64,000 nt of DNA from Flammeovirgaceae bacterium (GCA_016712035.1 JADJRT010000008.1:47501-111500); one strand, 5' to 3'. Numbered from the stretch's first letter, positions 20,860-30,124 are shown. Notes: generated from the letters alone by a model not told the origin. Numbers and translations: made by a program.

Positions 20860-21294
20860 TTAATTATCCATGGCTGATTCAGCATGAAATTTAAGAACAA
20901 TGATATTTTCACTTTTCAGAAATAGGTCATGTTCTTTAATCTCAAAAGTAGTGACTGTGCTTAGCGCTTTTAAAAAACTTGTTTCAACTTCCATGGTTTG
21001 TTGACAAAACATTCTTGTTGTTGCTGTGCTAAATTTTATTTTGCTTCCTGTTATCGTGTATCCACCAGAGATCTGATTGCAACCACCAAGCCCTGTAATG
21101 CTTTTAGTCTCGGCTTTAAGTTCTATAAAAAGTTTACCCGAATTGCTATTGACAATTGAAGTCTCATTTAGTTCATTCAGTACCCAATAGGTGTTTTCTA
21201 ACGATCTTTCTTTTGGCACGCCTACAAGTTTACCAATTTTATTGGAGGGGCGACAAGCCATTATAATGAGGAATAATAGAAGGAAGGAGCGCAT
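20860..21294 (-). CDS. META domain-containing lipoprotein (HslJ-like)
   Basis: 144 aa. N-terminal lipoprotein signal with Cys near residue 14 (FLIIMAC), then a META domain beginning NTYWVLNELN and containing the characteristic GLGGCNQISGGY and CQQTMEVETSFLKAL. META/HslJ proteins are small envelope proteins, linked in E. coli to heat response and novobiocin resistance. No operon partner is evident. Confidence 0.88.
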   Translation of the reverse strand: MRSFLLLFLIIMACRPSNKIGKLVGVPKERSLENTYWVLNELNETSIVNSNSGKLFIELKAETKSITGLGGCNQISGGYTITGSKIKFSTATTRMFCQQTMEVETSFLKALSTVTTFEIKEHDLFLKSENIIVLKFHAESAMDN

Positions 21295-21387
21295 TGGTTG
21301 TTAATTTTTATATTGTGGTCATATTTTCAATACCTTAAAAAGAATTTGATAGATGGCACCTTATAAATTTAATCAATTTGCGTCAAA

Positions 21388-22659
21388 GTGAGGTCTTCTA
21401 GTAAAATATCCAACGTTATTCTCTGGTCCGTAATTTCGGCAGCGTTTATTGGGCCGGGTACCATAACCACAGCCATTACAGCCGGATCGCTCTTTCAAAT
21501 TGAACTTTTGTGGGTTGTTGTTTTTGCTACCCTTGCTTGTATTTTTCTACAAGAGGTTTCGGCTCGCATAACGATTGCAAGCGGATTAACATTTGGTCAG
21601 ACTCTTACCCGAAAATATGGAGATGATAAAAGCGCTTGGATTAAATGGATGGTGGCCTTGCCTGTATTGCTTGGGTGCGCAGCGTACGAAGCAGGAAATA
21701 TACTGGGTGCAGTTTCTGGTATAGCATTGCTTATACCGGGTGATGGACAGATGTACACATTAATTATTACTGTGATCGCAGGCTTCGTGTTGTGGCGTGG
21801 CGGAAGTCGAGCCATTTCATTGATCATGACAACGTTGGTGGGTATTATGGGCATAGCGTTTCTCATCCTGGCTTTTCAAACCCGATTTTCTTTTTCCGAA
21901 CTTTTTTTTGCGGCCGTGGTTCCTAAACTCCCCCAGGGAAGTGAATGGATAGCTCTTGCTTTGTTAGGCACCACAATAGTTCCTTACAATATTTTTATTG
22001 GTTCTGCTATTAGCAAAGGGCACACGATACCTTTGATGCGGATAGGACTAACTATATCTGTAATTATCGGTGGGCTTATAACTTGTTGGATAATGATTGC
22101 CGGATCGTTAACGAATGGCTTTTCTTCTTTTGAAGAGCTGGCAGCAAGTCTGCACGGTAAATTGGGAAATGTAGGAAGTTGGGCTTTAGGAATTGGGTTA
22201 TTTGCTGCCGGGTTTTCTTCAGCTATTACGTCTCCTTATGCCGCTTCGTTAATTGCTTCCACTGTGTTAGGATCTAAAGACAATCGGATGGTTCGGGGTG
22301 TTTGGATGCTTATATTATTTACAGGATTTATTTTTGGATTTAGTGGGGTTAAACCAATACCTGTAATCTTGGCTGTGCAAGCATTGAATGGATTTGTTTT
22401 ACCCCTGCTTGCATACTTTCTCATTCTACTAGTTAATGACAAGCAAGTTATTCCATCAGCAAATCATCACGGCCTTGCCTATAATCTTATTTTGATCTTG
22501 ATATTCGGAGTTACGTTATTAATAGGGTTAAATAATGTTGACAAAGCTATTACTACCGGTTTTCAACTTTCAACAAATCATTTTGAAATTGTACTTATTG
22601 TTACAGTGTTTGCGCTGGCACATCTTGGGTTTCATTTGTGGAAGATAAAAAGGCTATGA
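21388..22659 (+). CDS. Nramp family transporter with altered metal site
   Basis: 423 aa, about 11 transmembrane helices, GTG start. The fold is Nramp throughout. The helix-1 motif DPGN reads GPGT (FIGPGTITTA) and the helix-6 motif MPHN reads VPYN (TTIVPYNIFIG). Thus the Asp, Asn and Met that bind Mn2+/Fe2+ in canonical Nramp are absent. A TTTG element at 21345-21348 and TCAATTTG at 21373-21380 resemble a promoter that would leave almost no leader before the GTG. I call the family only; the substrate is unlikely to be the classical transition metals. Confidence 0.87.
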   Translation: MRSSSKISNVILWSVISAAFIGPGTITTAITAGSLFQIELLWVVVFATLACIFLQEVSARITIASGLTFGQTLTRKYGDDKSAWIKWMVALPVLLGCAAYEAGNILGAVSGIALLIPGDGQMYTLIITVIAGFVLWRGGSRAISLIMTTLVGIMGIAFLILAFQTRFSFSELFFAAVVPKLPQGSEWIALALLGTTIVPYNIFIGSAISKGHTIPLMRIGLTISVIIGGLITCWIMIAGSLTNGFSSFEELAASLHGKLGNVGSWALGIGLFAAGFSSAITSPYAASLIASTVLGSKDNRMVRGVWMLILFTGFIFGFSGVKPIPVILAVQALNGFVLPLLAYFLILLVNDKQVIPSANHHGLAYNLILILIFGVTLLIGLNNVDKAITTGFQLSTNHFEIVLIVTVFALAHLGFHLWKIKRL

Positions 22660-22674
22660 GGGTAAAGCTAAATC

Positions 22675-23403
22675 TCAATTTACCTGAAGGTTGATTAATT
22701 CAATTTTACTCAGCTCTTCCAACGCTCCTCGTTTATAAAGCTCTTCTAATTGATTGATGGTTGTTTCGCTTTTTGGTTTATAGTTGATGTAATCCAAAAA
22801 AACAATTCCATTTACATTGCGAGAATTGTAGGCCTTTCGAAATCGATAATCTGCTTTGTTATTTTCTTCAAAAGAATAGGCCATATAATCTATGGCATAA
22901 CTCTCTTTGTTAATCCAATACAGAAATACATCTTCAAAATCTTCGCCACCTCCATCTTGCTTAAAAGTTATTTCAATTATATAGTAATCTTTAGATTCGA
23001 TTTGTGTTTCTCCCACAAATTTTTTGATCACTGCGTCATCATTGAGCCCATAGGGAAGTAATGCGAAGTAGATCACAGAATTGACTGAAGCTGTGTATTT
23101 AACCTTCATGGAATCAACCACGTTTACTTCAACTCCGTTTATTTCTCTTTTAAATCCATCGTTAGAGAGAAAATCGCGAATAAGATTGGTTGAATCTTGC
23201 GTTAATCGTTGATAGGAATAAGCGCCTCCCTGCCGTTTTGCTAGATAATGGCGTTCGCGAAAATCAAATTCAATAGTTGAGCTTAAATATTTTTCACCAC
23301 CAGCCGAAGCAATTGCTTTGTCAATTATTTTTTGGGGATCAGTCGAATCACCACAAGCGGATAGCAAAACAACCAACAGGACTAAATAGAAAAAATTCTT
23401 CAT
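22675..23403 (-). CDS. Lipoprotein, DUF6503-like
   Basis: 242 aa with a lipoprotein signal (LLVVLLSACGDS, Cys near residue 17). The mature part resembles the Bacteroidota periplasmic family DUF6503, similar in plan to LolA-like outer-membrane lipoprotein sorting proteins: an early KAIASAGG segment and a long beta-rich domain. It lies 4 nt downstream of the arginase-like gene and is probably co-transcribed. Function unknown. Confidence 0.75.
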   Translation of the reverse strand: MKNFFYLVLLVVLLSACGDSTDPQKIIDKAIASAGGEKYLSSTIEFDFRERHYLAKRQGGAYSYQRLTQDSTNLIRDFLSNDGFKREINGVEVNVVDSMKVKYTASVNSVIYFALLPYGLNDDAVIKKFVGETQIESKDYYIIEITFKQDGGGEDFEDVFLYWINKESYAIDYMAYSFEENNKADYRFRKAYNSRNVNGIVFLDYINYKPKSETTINQLEELYKRGALEELSKIELINLQVN

Positions 23404-23407
23404 AAGA

Positions 23408-24568
23408 TCAGATCAACTTGGCTAATGTACTTATATATCGTTCGGGGATTTCACCTTTCGTGGCAGTTTGGTAATCGGTATAACTGCAAGGGATAATGCT
23501 ATTGCGCATATAGCGCGCACCCGGTTTGTGGTAGGCAACCTCCATCCACCACTTTTCTGTTACTTTACTTTTATAGAACGCGAGGGTTTCAGGTTCTACC
23601 GGCATAGATACAACATATTTTAAAAAATCGTTGCTCTTAAAATTGTGTTCATTCTTACGATGGTAAAACCCTTCGATAAAATACCAGATCATCGTAGCCA
23701 CTACCGAGGCCGTTTTTTTGTTGGTGTCATGCCGGTCGGGGTTGTACTCATAAAATCCGACTGAACTTAGTTTTTCATTCATGCCGGCATACCAACAAAG
23801 TTGACAGGCCTCTTCTCCTGTTAAACCGAATGGTTGTGCATTTGCATTGCCCGGTGCATCGGACGATCGGATAGCGGTTACATCAAATGAAAGTAAGTCG
23901 GCATTGCGAATGGCAGGTTCCATCTCCGCAAGATTGTTTCGCATCTGCCCAATACGAAAAGCTTCGAAGTAAAGCTTTTCTAAAATGGATACCGACAAAG
24001 GATCAATCAGATACAACTGATGTGCGAGGTGCGTGTAACTAAGGAGATAATTAGGTTCGTGCAAAAGTATTTTATGAATATGCTGGTTTGCAGGTGCTGA
24101 TTCCTGGCTGTCTTCGAGATCTAAAAAGGCATCGATATTTAGCAGGCTGATTAACTTTTCCATTTCCTCATACCCGCGATACTGGCCATAATCGAGATCA
24201 TGGGAGCCTCCTAAAATTAATGGCATGACATTATTCTCAAGCAGAATGCGACAAACCTCGCTGATGCGAACATAGGTTTCATCCAGATCGATACCCGTGT
24301 TGAGATTCCCTAAGTCAACGATCCGATACGAACCATTTCCTTTCTTCAGGTTGTATAATTTTCTGCGAATTTCATCCGGGCCTTTGTTACAACCTGCGTT
24401 GGAGTTAGTTCCGCGTTCTTCTTTTACACCAAATAAAGCAACATCAACGCCACGGAAGTCAGGCATTTTATCACCATAAACTTTTATGCTTTTAAAGAAT
24501 GAATTGGATGGATAGGATTTAGTGTAAATGGATTCATCGATGGGTGAGAAAAGAATAGTTAAATCCAT
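23408..24568 (-). CDS. Arginase/formimidoylglutamase-like protein, metal site degenerate
   Basis: 386 aa with the ureohydrolase (arginase/agmatinase/HutG) fold. The three manganese-binding motifs are altered: GGDH reads GGSHD (LILGGSHDLDYG), DAHxD reads DAFLD (NIDAFLDLED), and SxDxDxxDP reads SFDVTAIRSSD. At least one His and one Asp ligand are gone. Hydrolysis of a guanidino substrate is therefore doubtful. Several Bacteroidota carry ureohydrolase-like proteins of this length; I do not know their role. Confidence 0.82.
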   Translation of the reverse strand: MDLTILFSPIDESIYTKSYPSNSFFKSIKVYGDKMPDFRGVDVALFGVKEERGTNSNAGCNKGPDEIRRKLYNLKKGNGSYRIVDLGNLNTGIDLDETYVRISEVCRILLENNVMPLILGGSHDLDYGQYRGYEEMEKLISLLNIDAFLDLEDSQESAPANQHIHKILLHEPNYLLSYTHLAHQLYLIDPLSVSILEKLYFEAFRIGQMRNNLAEMEPAIRNADLLSFDVTAIRSSDAPGNANAQPFGLTGEEACQLCWYAGMNEKLSSVGFYEYNPDRHDTNKKTASVVATMIWYFIEGFYHRKNEHNFKSNDFLKYVVSMPVEPETLAFYKSKVTEKWWMEVAYHKPGARYMRNSIIPCSYTDYQTATKGEIPERYISTLAKLI

Positions 24569-24620
24569 AAATACAAATCTTTAAACAAAGCTAAAAAATA
24601 GAAGTTAGATCACCTACCAA

Positions 24621-24649
24621 TAAAAAAGGAGAGCAGTGCTCCCCTTTTC
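24621..24649 (-). terminator. Terminator downstream of nqrF
   Basis: On the minus strand AAAAGGGGAGCA pairs with TGCTCTCCTTTT, followed by a T-rich stretch. It separates nqrF from the arginase-like gene. Confidence 0.75.
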
Positions 24650-24672
24650 ATTTTTATATACTTGTAAATTTC

Positions 24673-25965
24673 TTATCCACCAAAATCGTCAAAGCGGATG
24701 TTTTCTTTAGGGATACCCATGGCATCCAACATTTTTAGAACAGCGGCATTCATAAGCGGAGGGCCGCAGAGGTAAAATTCAACATCTTCCGGTGAAGGAT
24801 GATTGCCCAGGTAATTGTCGTAAAGGCTTTTGTGAATGAAGCCAATGTACCCGTCACCCTCTGCATCGTCCAGACTCTTGTTCACTTTCCAGTTATCATC
24901 GGGTAAGGGTTCGGAAAGGGCTATATAAAATTTAAAGTTAGGGAATTGCTTTTCGATTTTTCTGAAGTGCTCAGTGTAGAACAATTCCTTTTTAGAGCGG
25001 CCACCATACCAATAAGAAACTTTTCGTTTCGTCTTTTCGGTATGGAAAAGGTGGAAGACTTGCGCGCGCAGTGGAGCCATACCGGCACCCCCGCCTATAT
25101 AAATCATTTCGCGTTGTGTCTTATTAATGTGGAATTCTCCGTAAGGACCTGAAATAGTTACTTTATCGCCAGGCTTGCGTGAGAAAACGTACGAAGAGCA
25201 AATACCAGGATTTACATCCATCCACTTGTTATTGGCGCGATCCCACGGAGGTGTAGCAATACGAATGTTCAGCATCACAATATTTCCTTCGGCAGGGTGG
25301 TTGGCCATGGAGTATGCTCTAAAGATGGGCTCATCATTCTTCATCTTTAAATCCCACAACTTAAACTTATCCCAGTCCGACTGGAAGACATCCTGCTTAT
25401 GTCCTAATTCAGGATGGGGGGTAATATCCATTGTCTTGAACTCGGCAGTAATCGCGGGCACATCAATTTGGATATAACCACCGGCTTCAAATTTCAAGGT
25501 TTCACCCGGAGGCAGTTTTACAACAAATTCTTTTATGAAAGTGGATACGTTGTAATTACTCACCACTTCACATTCCCACTTTTTGATACCAAAGATTTCT
25601 TCAGGTATGTGAATAACTAAATCTTGCTTCACTTTAACTTGACAGCCTAAGCGCACATGTTCTTTTTGTTCCTTGCGTGTTAAATGCCCAACTTCGGTAG
25701 GCAAAACATCGCCACCACCCGTTTCAACAACACATTTGCACATGGCGCATGTACCACCACCCCCGCAAGCCGAAGGCAGGAAAATCTTTTCGTTGGCAAG
25801 CGTACTTAGTAAGGAGCTTCCGGCCGAAACCGTGATGGTTTTTTCGCCATTAATTATAATCTTAACTGGCCCAGACTGCACTAACTGTTTCTGTGCAAAA
25901 ATCAATAACCCTACCAACAGTAAAATAACCGCGGTGAAAGCAACAATAGAAATGAGTATTAACAT
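24673..25965 (-). CDS. nqrF: Na+-translocating NADH:quinone reductase subunit F
   Basis: 430 aa. One N-terminal transmembrane helix (1-24), a 2Fe-2S ferredoxin domain (SACGGGGTCAMCKC and later RLGCQVK), an FAD-binding region (RAYSMANHP), and an NADH-binding region (GGGAGMAPLRAQ; FYLCGPPLMN). It is the electron-entry subunit of Na+-NQR: NADH to FAD to 2Fe-2S. The flanking genes are not nqrA-E, and a terminator lies on each side, so it is a single-gene unit here. Confidence 0.95.
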   Translation of the reverse strand: MLILISIVAFTAVILLLVGLLIFAQKQLVQSGPVKIIINGEKTITVSAGSSLLSTLANEKIFLPSACGGGGTCAMCKCVVETGGGDVLPTEVGHLTRKEQKEHVRLGCQVKVKQDLVIHIPEEIFGIKKWECEVVSNYNVSTFIKEFVVKLPPGETLKFEAGGYIQIDVPAITAEFKTMDITPHPELGHKQDVFQSDWDKFKLWDLKMKNDEPIFRAYSMANHPAEGNIVMLNIRIATPPWDRANNKWMDVNPGICSSYVFSRKPGDKVTISGPYGEFHINKTQREMIYIGGGAGMAPLRAQVFHLFHTEKTKRKVSYWYGGRSKKELFYTEHFRKIEKQFPNFKFYIALSEPLPDDNWKVNKSLDDAEGDGYIGFIHKSLYDNYLGNHPSPEDVEFYLCGPPLMNAAVLKMLDAMGIPKENIRFDDFGG

Positions 25966-26052
25966 GGATAGACTCGATTTAACCTTGGGCTACAAATATA
26001 GGAATCACAGTTAAAAAGGCCCATTTGGCCGGGTAAAATCATTGGAATTAAG

Positions 26053-26085
26053 GAATAAAAAAGTGACAACTTATGGGTTGTCACT
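26053..26085 (-). terminator. Terminator of the metY-metX-hom operon
   Basis: On the minus strand AGTGACAAC (26077-26085) pairs with GTTGTCACT (26062-26070), followed by a T6 run. It lies 45 nt beyond the stop of hom. Confidence 0.88.
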
Positions 26086-26129
26086 CCTTTGTTTAACGCT
26101 TTATTGATAATACCCTGAAAGAATTTCAA

Positions 26130-27356
26130 TCAGGCTGACAAAAGCGCTGTTTTTAGCAAGCTTTTGGTAGAAACGAGGTTTATTTCTGGAGCCAGAATTA
26201 CACTTACATCATCCCACTCCGACCATTCTTTTATTTTCTCCAACTTTACCGATCCCTGCAAATACTGGTAGCCATTTCCTTGGTAGCCACCTTTAAATTT
26301 TTCAAAGTCCTGATGCGAAATCAGGGAGCCTTCAGGAAAACTGATAATCACATCTGCCAGAGCATCGTTCGTGAACGGCAATCCATCGCCCTGGGTAAAC
26401 TTTTTGTATTCATACCGATAGTCAAACGTAAGAGCCGAAATGTCGGAAAGAACAGCCGAGCCGGTAGGGTAACTGCCAGCTCCTTTTCCTATAAAGACTT
26501 GCTTTTCCGCGAAAGCGCCTTCTACCAGCACAGCATTATACTCATTGCGCACGGAGGCCAGCATGTGATCGGACGGAATGTATTGAGGGGCAACAAAGGC
26601 GAAAATGTTTCCATCAATTTTATAAGCACGTGCAACCAGTTTGATGGTAAGATTGTTTTCGCGAGCATATTTTAAATCAACAGCCGAGATTTTTTGGATT
26701 CCAAGATTGATGATATTCTCAGGCTTTAAGAAAACTCCGAAAGTGTGGGCAATGGCAATGGTGAGTTTGTATTTTGGATCATACCCTTCTACGTCTAGCG
26801 ATGGGTCACTTTCTGCGAACCCAAGATCTTGGGCGGCCTTCAAAGCCTCAAGGTAGCTTTTCTTTTCTTCAAAAACTTTGGTAAGGATATAATTGGTTGA
26901 TCCGTTGAAAATACCTTCAATGCTTCGAATCAGATCATTATCGTAGTATTCTTCCAGGTTTCGAAGTATCGGAATGCTTCCGCACACTGCGCCTTCATAG
27001 AGAATGGATTTATTGTAGGTTTGCTGTAGCTGATAGATTTCTTCCAGGTTTTCAGCTAACATTTTTTTGTTTGCCGTAACTACATGCTTTCCATTTTGTA
27101 CAGCCTGCTTAACAATGCTAAAGGCAGCATGAGCATCATCAATTAATTCAACCACAACATCAATCTCCGGATCATTTAGAATTTCCTTGGCATCGTAGGT
27201 AAAATAGGATGTATCAATAATCCTTGATTTATTTTTATTTTTTACGCAAATCTTTTTTATCTCTGCTTTCACGCCATGGGTTTCATTGAGCACATGGTAT
27301 AGGCCCTGGCCGACACATCCGAACCCGAACAAACCTAATTTTAATTTCTTCTTCAT
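26130..27356 (-). CDS. hom: Homoserine dehydrogenase
   Basis: 408 aa. NAD(P)-binding Rossmann motif at the N-terminus (GLFGFGCVGQGLY), catalytic region with FNGSTNYIL and DPSLDVEGYDPKYKL. It reduces aspartate semialdehyde to homoserine. The length leaves little room for a C-terminal ACT domain, so threonine feedback control through that domain is unlikely. Its ATG overlaps the stop of metX by 4 nt. With metX and metY it forms a methionine operon under the riboswitch upstream. Confidence 0.93.
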   Translation of the reverse strand: MKKKLKLGLFGFGCVGQGLYHVLNETHGVKAEIKKICVKNKNKSRIIDTSYFTYDAKEILNDPEIDVVVELIDDAHAAFSIVKQAVQNGKHVVTANKKMLAENLEEIYQLQQTYNKSILYEGAVCGSIPILRNLEEYYDNDLIRSIEGIFNGSTNYILTKVFEEKKSYLEALKAAQDLGFAESDPSLDVEGYDPKYKLTIAIAHTFGVFLKPENIINLGIQKISAVDLKYARENNLTIKLVARAYKIDGNIFAFVAPQYIPSDHMLASVRNEYNAVLVEGAFAEKQVFIGKGAGSYPTGSAVLSDISALTFDYRYEYKKFTQGDGLPFTNDALADVIISFPEGSLISHQDFEKFKGGYQGNGYQYLQGSVKLEKIKEWSEWDDVSVILAPEINLVSTKSLLKTALLSA

Positions 27357-28399
27357 GATATTGTTTCTTTCTTAAGTTCTGTTTTTAAAAATTTTCGAAC
27401 ACTTTGTTTAAACTGATCAAACTCTACTAAAAATCCATCGTGTCCATGAAGGGAGGAGAGTGTTTCGAATCTTGCATGTGGAATATGATTGGCTAAAAAT
27501 TCCTGTTCGCGTTTTGGGAACAATAAATCTGAATCAATTCCGATGACAAGCGTTTTAGCTTTAATCTTTCTTAACGCTGCTTCCAGGCTTGTTCGGTCTC
27601 TGCCAACATTATGGCTATCCATCGCTTTAGTTAATATCCAATAGGTAAATGCATTGAACCGATTGGATAGTTTTTGTCCTTGGTAACGTTGATAGGAAGC
27701 AGCCCGGAAGTCGTCTGTTTTTTCGTTTGTCTTTTCTTGTTGGGTGTTTTGAAAAGTATCGTATGTGCGAAATGAAATCATACCCATGGCCCGGGCTGCT
27801 TTCATTCCTTCAATTCCCGCGCGGGCATCCTCTTCCTTCCAGGATGCATCAGCCTCTATCGCCATTCTTTGTGCTTCGTTGAATGCTATACCCCAGGGAG
27901 AATGAAGTGCATTTGTGGCGATTGGAATGATTCGATCAAAGACTTCAGGTTCAAGGATGGCCCATTCCAATACTTGTTGTCCGCCCAACGATCCGCCAAG
28001 CAATGTATGTACCTTTGAAATGCCCAGGTGTTGGCGCAGCAGATCAAAACTTAAAACAATATCGCGATTAGTCACTGCAGGGAAATCGTGATAGTAACTT
28101 TTTCCGGTTTGTACATTAACAGACAAGGGCCCCGTTGACCCATAACAACCACCGAGCGCATTGGCACATATAATAAAATAATCGCGCGGGTCGTAGGGAG
28201 TTCCTTCAGTAAAAAGATCCTTCCACCAATCCGTAAAGTCTGAACTTCCAGTAAGGGCATGGCAAATCCAGATCACATTGCTTCGGTCTTTATTTAGTTG
28301 GCCAAGTGTAGTGTATTTAAGCTGGAAGCCTGGGAGAATTCCCCCAGATTCCAACCTGAACTCACTGGCAAAGTGAAATATTGAATCAGACTTTAACAT
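27353..28399 (-). CDS. metX: Homoserine O-acetyltransferase
   Basis: 348 aa alpha/beta hydrolase. Nucleophile Ser in LLGGSLGGQQVLEW; the catalytic Asp and His are in the C-terminal third (IDSDLLFP; SLHGHDGFLVE). It transfers an acetyl group from acetyl-CoA to homoserine. It is middle gene of metY-metX-hom, 9 nt after metY. Acetyl versus succinyl preference is inferred from the pairing with metY and family membership. Confidence 0.93.
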   Translation of the reverse strand: MLKSDSIFHFASEFRLESGGILPGFQLKYTTLGQLNKDRSNVIWICHALTGSSDFTDWWKDLFTEGTPYDPRDYFIICANALGGCYGSTGPLSVNVQTGKSYYHDFPAVTNRDIVLSFDLLRQHLGISKVHTLLGGSLGGQQVLEWAILEPEVFDRIIPIATNALHSPWGIAFNEAQRMAIEADASWKEEDARAGIEGMKAARAMGMISFRTYDTFQNTQQEKTNEKTDDFRAASYQRYQGQKLSNRFNAFTYWILTKAMDSHNVGRDRTSLEAALRKIKAKTLVIGIDSDLLFPKREQEFLANHIPHARFETLSSLHGHDGFLVEFDQFKQSVRKFLKTELKKETIS

Positions 28400-28408
28400 T
28401 ATCTATTT

Positions 28409-29731
28409 TTAGCTCACGAGTTCTTTAGCAAATACCTTTTCAAAGGCCAGTTGAAAATCTGCTTTGATATCATCAATGTGCTCAATGCCCAGCGATACGC
28501 GCAACAACGTTGGTAACACGCCTGAAGAAATCTGTTCTTCGTCCGATAATTGTTGATGTGTAGTAGCCGAAGGCTGGATGATCAGTGTTTTAGCATCACC
28601 CACATTAGCCAGATGGCTCACTAATTTCAAATTGTCAATAACCTGAGTAGTATGTTCCTTCGTTCCCTTTACGGTGAAAGATAGCACCCCGCCAAAACCA
28701 TTGCGCAGATATTTTTTTGCAAGCCGATGATAGGTACTGGTTGTAAGACCCGGATAGTTTACACTCTCCACATGCGGATGTTGCTCTAACCATTGAGCTA
28801 AAGCAAGCGCGTTGTCCACCGAGCGTTGTACGCGAAGCGATAATGTTTCAAGTCCTTGTAAAAAGAGAAAAGAATTGAATGGACTTAGTGCAGAACCAAA
28901 ATCGCGTAAGCCCTCTACGCGTGCACGAATGATGAAGGCAATATTGGGAAGCCCCAGTGGATTATTTTCACCAAACGTTTCGCCAAATTTCAATCCATGA
29001 TAACCTTCTGAAGGTTCGCTGAACTGCGGAAACTTACCATTGTTCCAATTGTAGTTTCCGCCATCAACGATAACACCGCCAATAGAAGTGCCATGCCCAC
29101 CAATCCATTTTGTAGCGGAGGCCACAACAATGTGTGCGCCATGTTCGAACGGACGGAATAAATAACCGGCTGCACCAAAGGTATTATCAACAATCAAGGG
29201 AAGGTCGTGCTTCTTTGCCAATGCGGCAATAGCTTCAAAATCTGGAATGTTGAAACCCGGATTTCCAATTGTTTCGAGGTAAAGCGCCTTTGTGTTTTTA
29301 TCAATGTGTTTCTCGAATGCTTCGGGCTTATCGCCTTCAGCAAAACGAACATCAATACCAATTCTTTTGAATGCAACTTTAAATTGGTTGTAGGTGCCTC
29401 CATAAAGGAAGGAAGTAGAAACAAAATTATCGCCCGTCTGCAAAATATTGTTAAGGGCAATAAATTGTGCGGCCTGTCCAGAACCCACAGCAAGTGCGGC
29501 AACGCCACCTTCCAAAGCAGCGATACGTTTTTCAAACACATCGGTAGTTGGGTTCATTATACGGGTGTAGATGTTGCCAAACTCTTTTAGAGCAAAGAGA
29601 TTAGCGCCATGGGCTGCATTTTTAAAAACGAATGAAGAAGTTTGATAAATAGGCACGGCCCGTGAACCAGTTGTTGGATCAGCTTCCTGGCCTGCATGTA
29701 ATTGAAGAGTTTCAAATCGTAAGCTTGACAT
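28409..29731 (-). CDS. metY: O-acetylhomoserine sulfhydrylase
   Basis: 440 aa PLP-dependent Cys/Met metabolism enzyme, with the PLP-binding Lys in VASATKWIGGHGT and the MetY-type N-terminus (FETLQLHAGQEADPTTG). It makes homocysteine from O-acetylhomoserine and sulfide. It is first gene of the operon, 123 nt after the stop of the leader ORF at 29855-29992. The long 5' region suggests control by both the SAM riboswitch and the leader. Confidence 0.94.
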   Translation of the reverse strand: MSSLRFETLQLHAGQEADPTTGSRAVPIYQTSSFVFKNAAHGANLFALKEFGNIYTRIMNPTTDVFEKRIAALEGGVAALAVGSGQAAQFIALNNILQTGDNFVSTSFLYGGTYNQFKVAFKRIGIDVRFAEGDKPEAFEKHIDKNTKALYLETIGNPGFNIPDFEAIAALAKKHDLPLIVDNTFGAAGYLFRPFEHGAHIVVASATKWIGGHGTSIGGVIVDGGNYNWNNGKFPQFSEPSEGYHGLKFGETFGENNPLGLPNIAFIIRARVEGLRDFGSALSPFNSFLFLQGLETLSLRVQRSVDNALALAQWLEQHPHVESVNYPGLTTSTYHRLAKKYLRNGFGGVLSFTVKGTKEHTTQVIDNLKLVSHLANVGDAKTLIIQPSATTHQQLSDEEQISSGVLPTLLRVSLGIEHIDDIKADFQLAFEKVFAKELVS

Positions 29732-29817
29732 AATTTTAATATTTTAATGAGTTGATTTTTTAAGGGGTAGACATAATCGTAATCGTACCCGTCACCCGGT
29801 AAGACCGTAGATTAGTT

Positions 29818-29854
29818 TGTTGCCGGCAGCGCTGCGCTTAGATCAACAGCAACA
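29818..29854 (-). promoter_or_regulatory. Candidate attenuator hairpin between leader ORF and metY
   Basis: On the minus strand TGTTGCTG (29854-29847) can pair with CGGCAACA (29825-29818), eight pairs with one G-U. The left arm begins at the base right after the leader ORF's TGA. A ribosome held at the Cys codons or at the stop would cover it. The loop also contains a self-complementary AGCGCAGCGCT. There is no strong T run after it, so control at translation or antitermination is as likely as termination. Pairing was found by eye. Confidence 0.4.
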
Positions 29855-29992
29855 TCAACAACACATACAACACTGCATAGCAGGTGTATAGCTGAGTTTG
29901 TTAGAATGAAGAGATTGAAAAATTTTGTCGAGTAAACAGATCAAGTCGCTTAGACCCGATTGTTGTTTGAGGATGAATAGTTGTGTTCTCAT
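29855..29992 (-). CDS. Cys/Met-rich leader peptide upstream of metY
   Basis: 45 codons from ATG (29992-29990) to TGA (29857-29855). It ends Ala-Met-Gln-Cys-Cys-Met-Cys-Cys-stop, and right after the stop come three more in-frame Cys codons and a second TGA. An early Cys is also present. The ATG is 10 nt after the riboswitch P1 helix, in an A-rich stretch, and the ORF is upstream of the methionine/homocysteine operon. A run of Cys and Met codons at the end of a short ORF before sulfur amino acid genes is the mark of a regulatory leader peptide. Not recognised as a known family; expression is not shown. Confidence 0.55.
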   Translation of the reverse strand: MRTQLFILKQQSGLSDLICLLDKIFQSLHSNKLSYTPAMQCCMCC

Positions 29993-30002
29993 TTTTTCTT
30001 TA

Positions 30003-30124
30003 CCGGTTTATAGTTCTCCTCAGCACCTTGCCGGGAGCAGGATTTAGCACCGTTTTCCCCATTATTAGGGCTGGTTGCTAGCGCTTCAAAGAGCCTGTAC
30101 TCTCCACGCTTCTTTATAAATCGG
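30003..30124 (-). promoter_or_regulatory. SAM riboswitch (S-box, SAM-I type)
   Basis: The conserved core is readable on the minus strand: GAAGCGTGGAG, then TTTGAAGC..GCAACC, then GGTGCTAAATCCTGC. The closing helix P1 is CCGATTTATA (30124-30115) with TATAAACCGG (30012-30003), 9 of 10 pairs. It binds S-adenosylmethionine; upstream of metY it should lower expression when SAM is plentiful. The 3' arm of P1 lies 10 nt before the leader ORF ATG. In front of P1, TCGGT (minus strand, near 30140-30145) can compete for its 5' arm. Confidence 0.87.
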
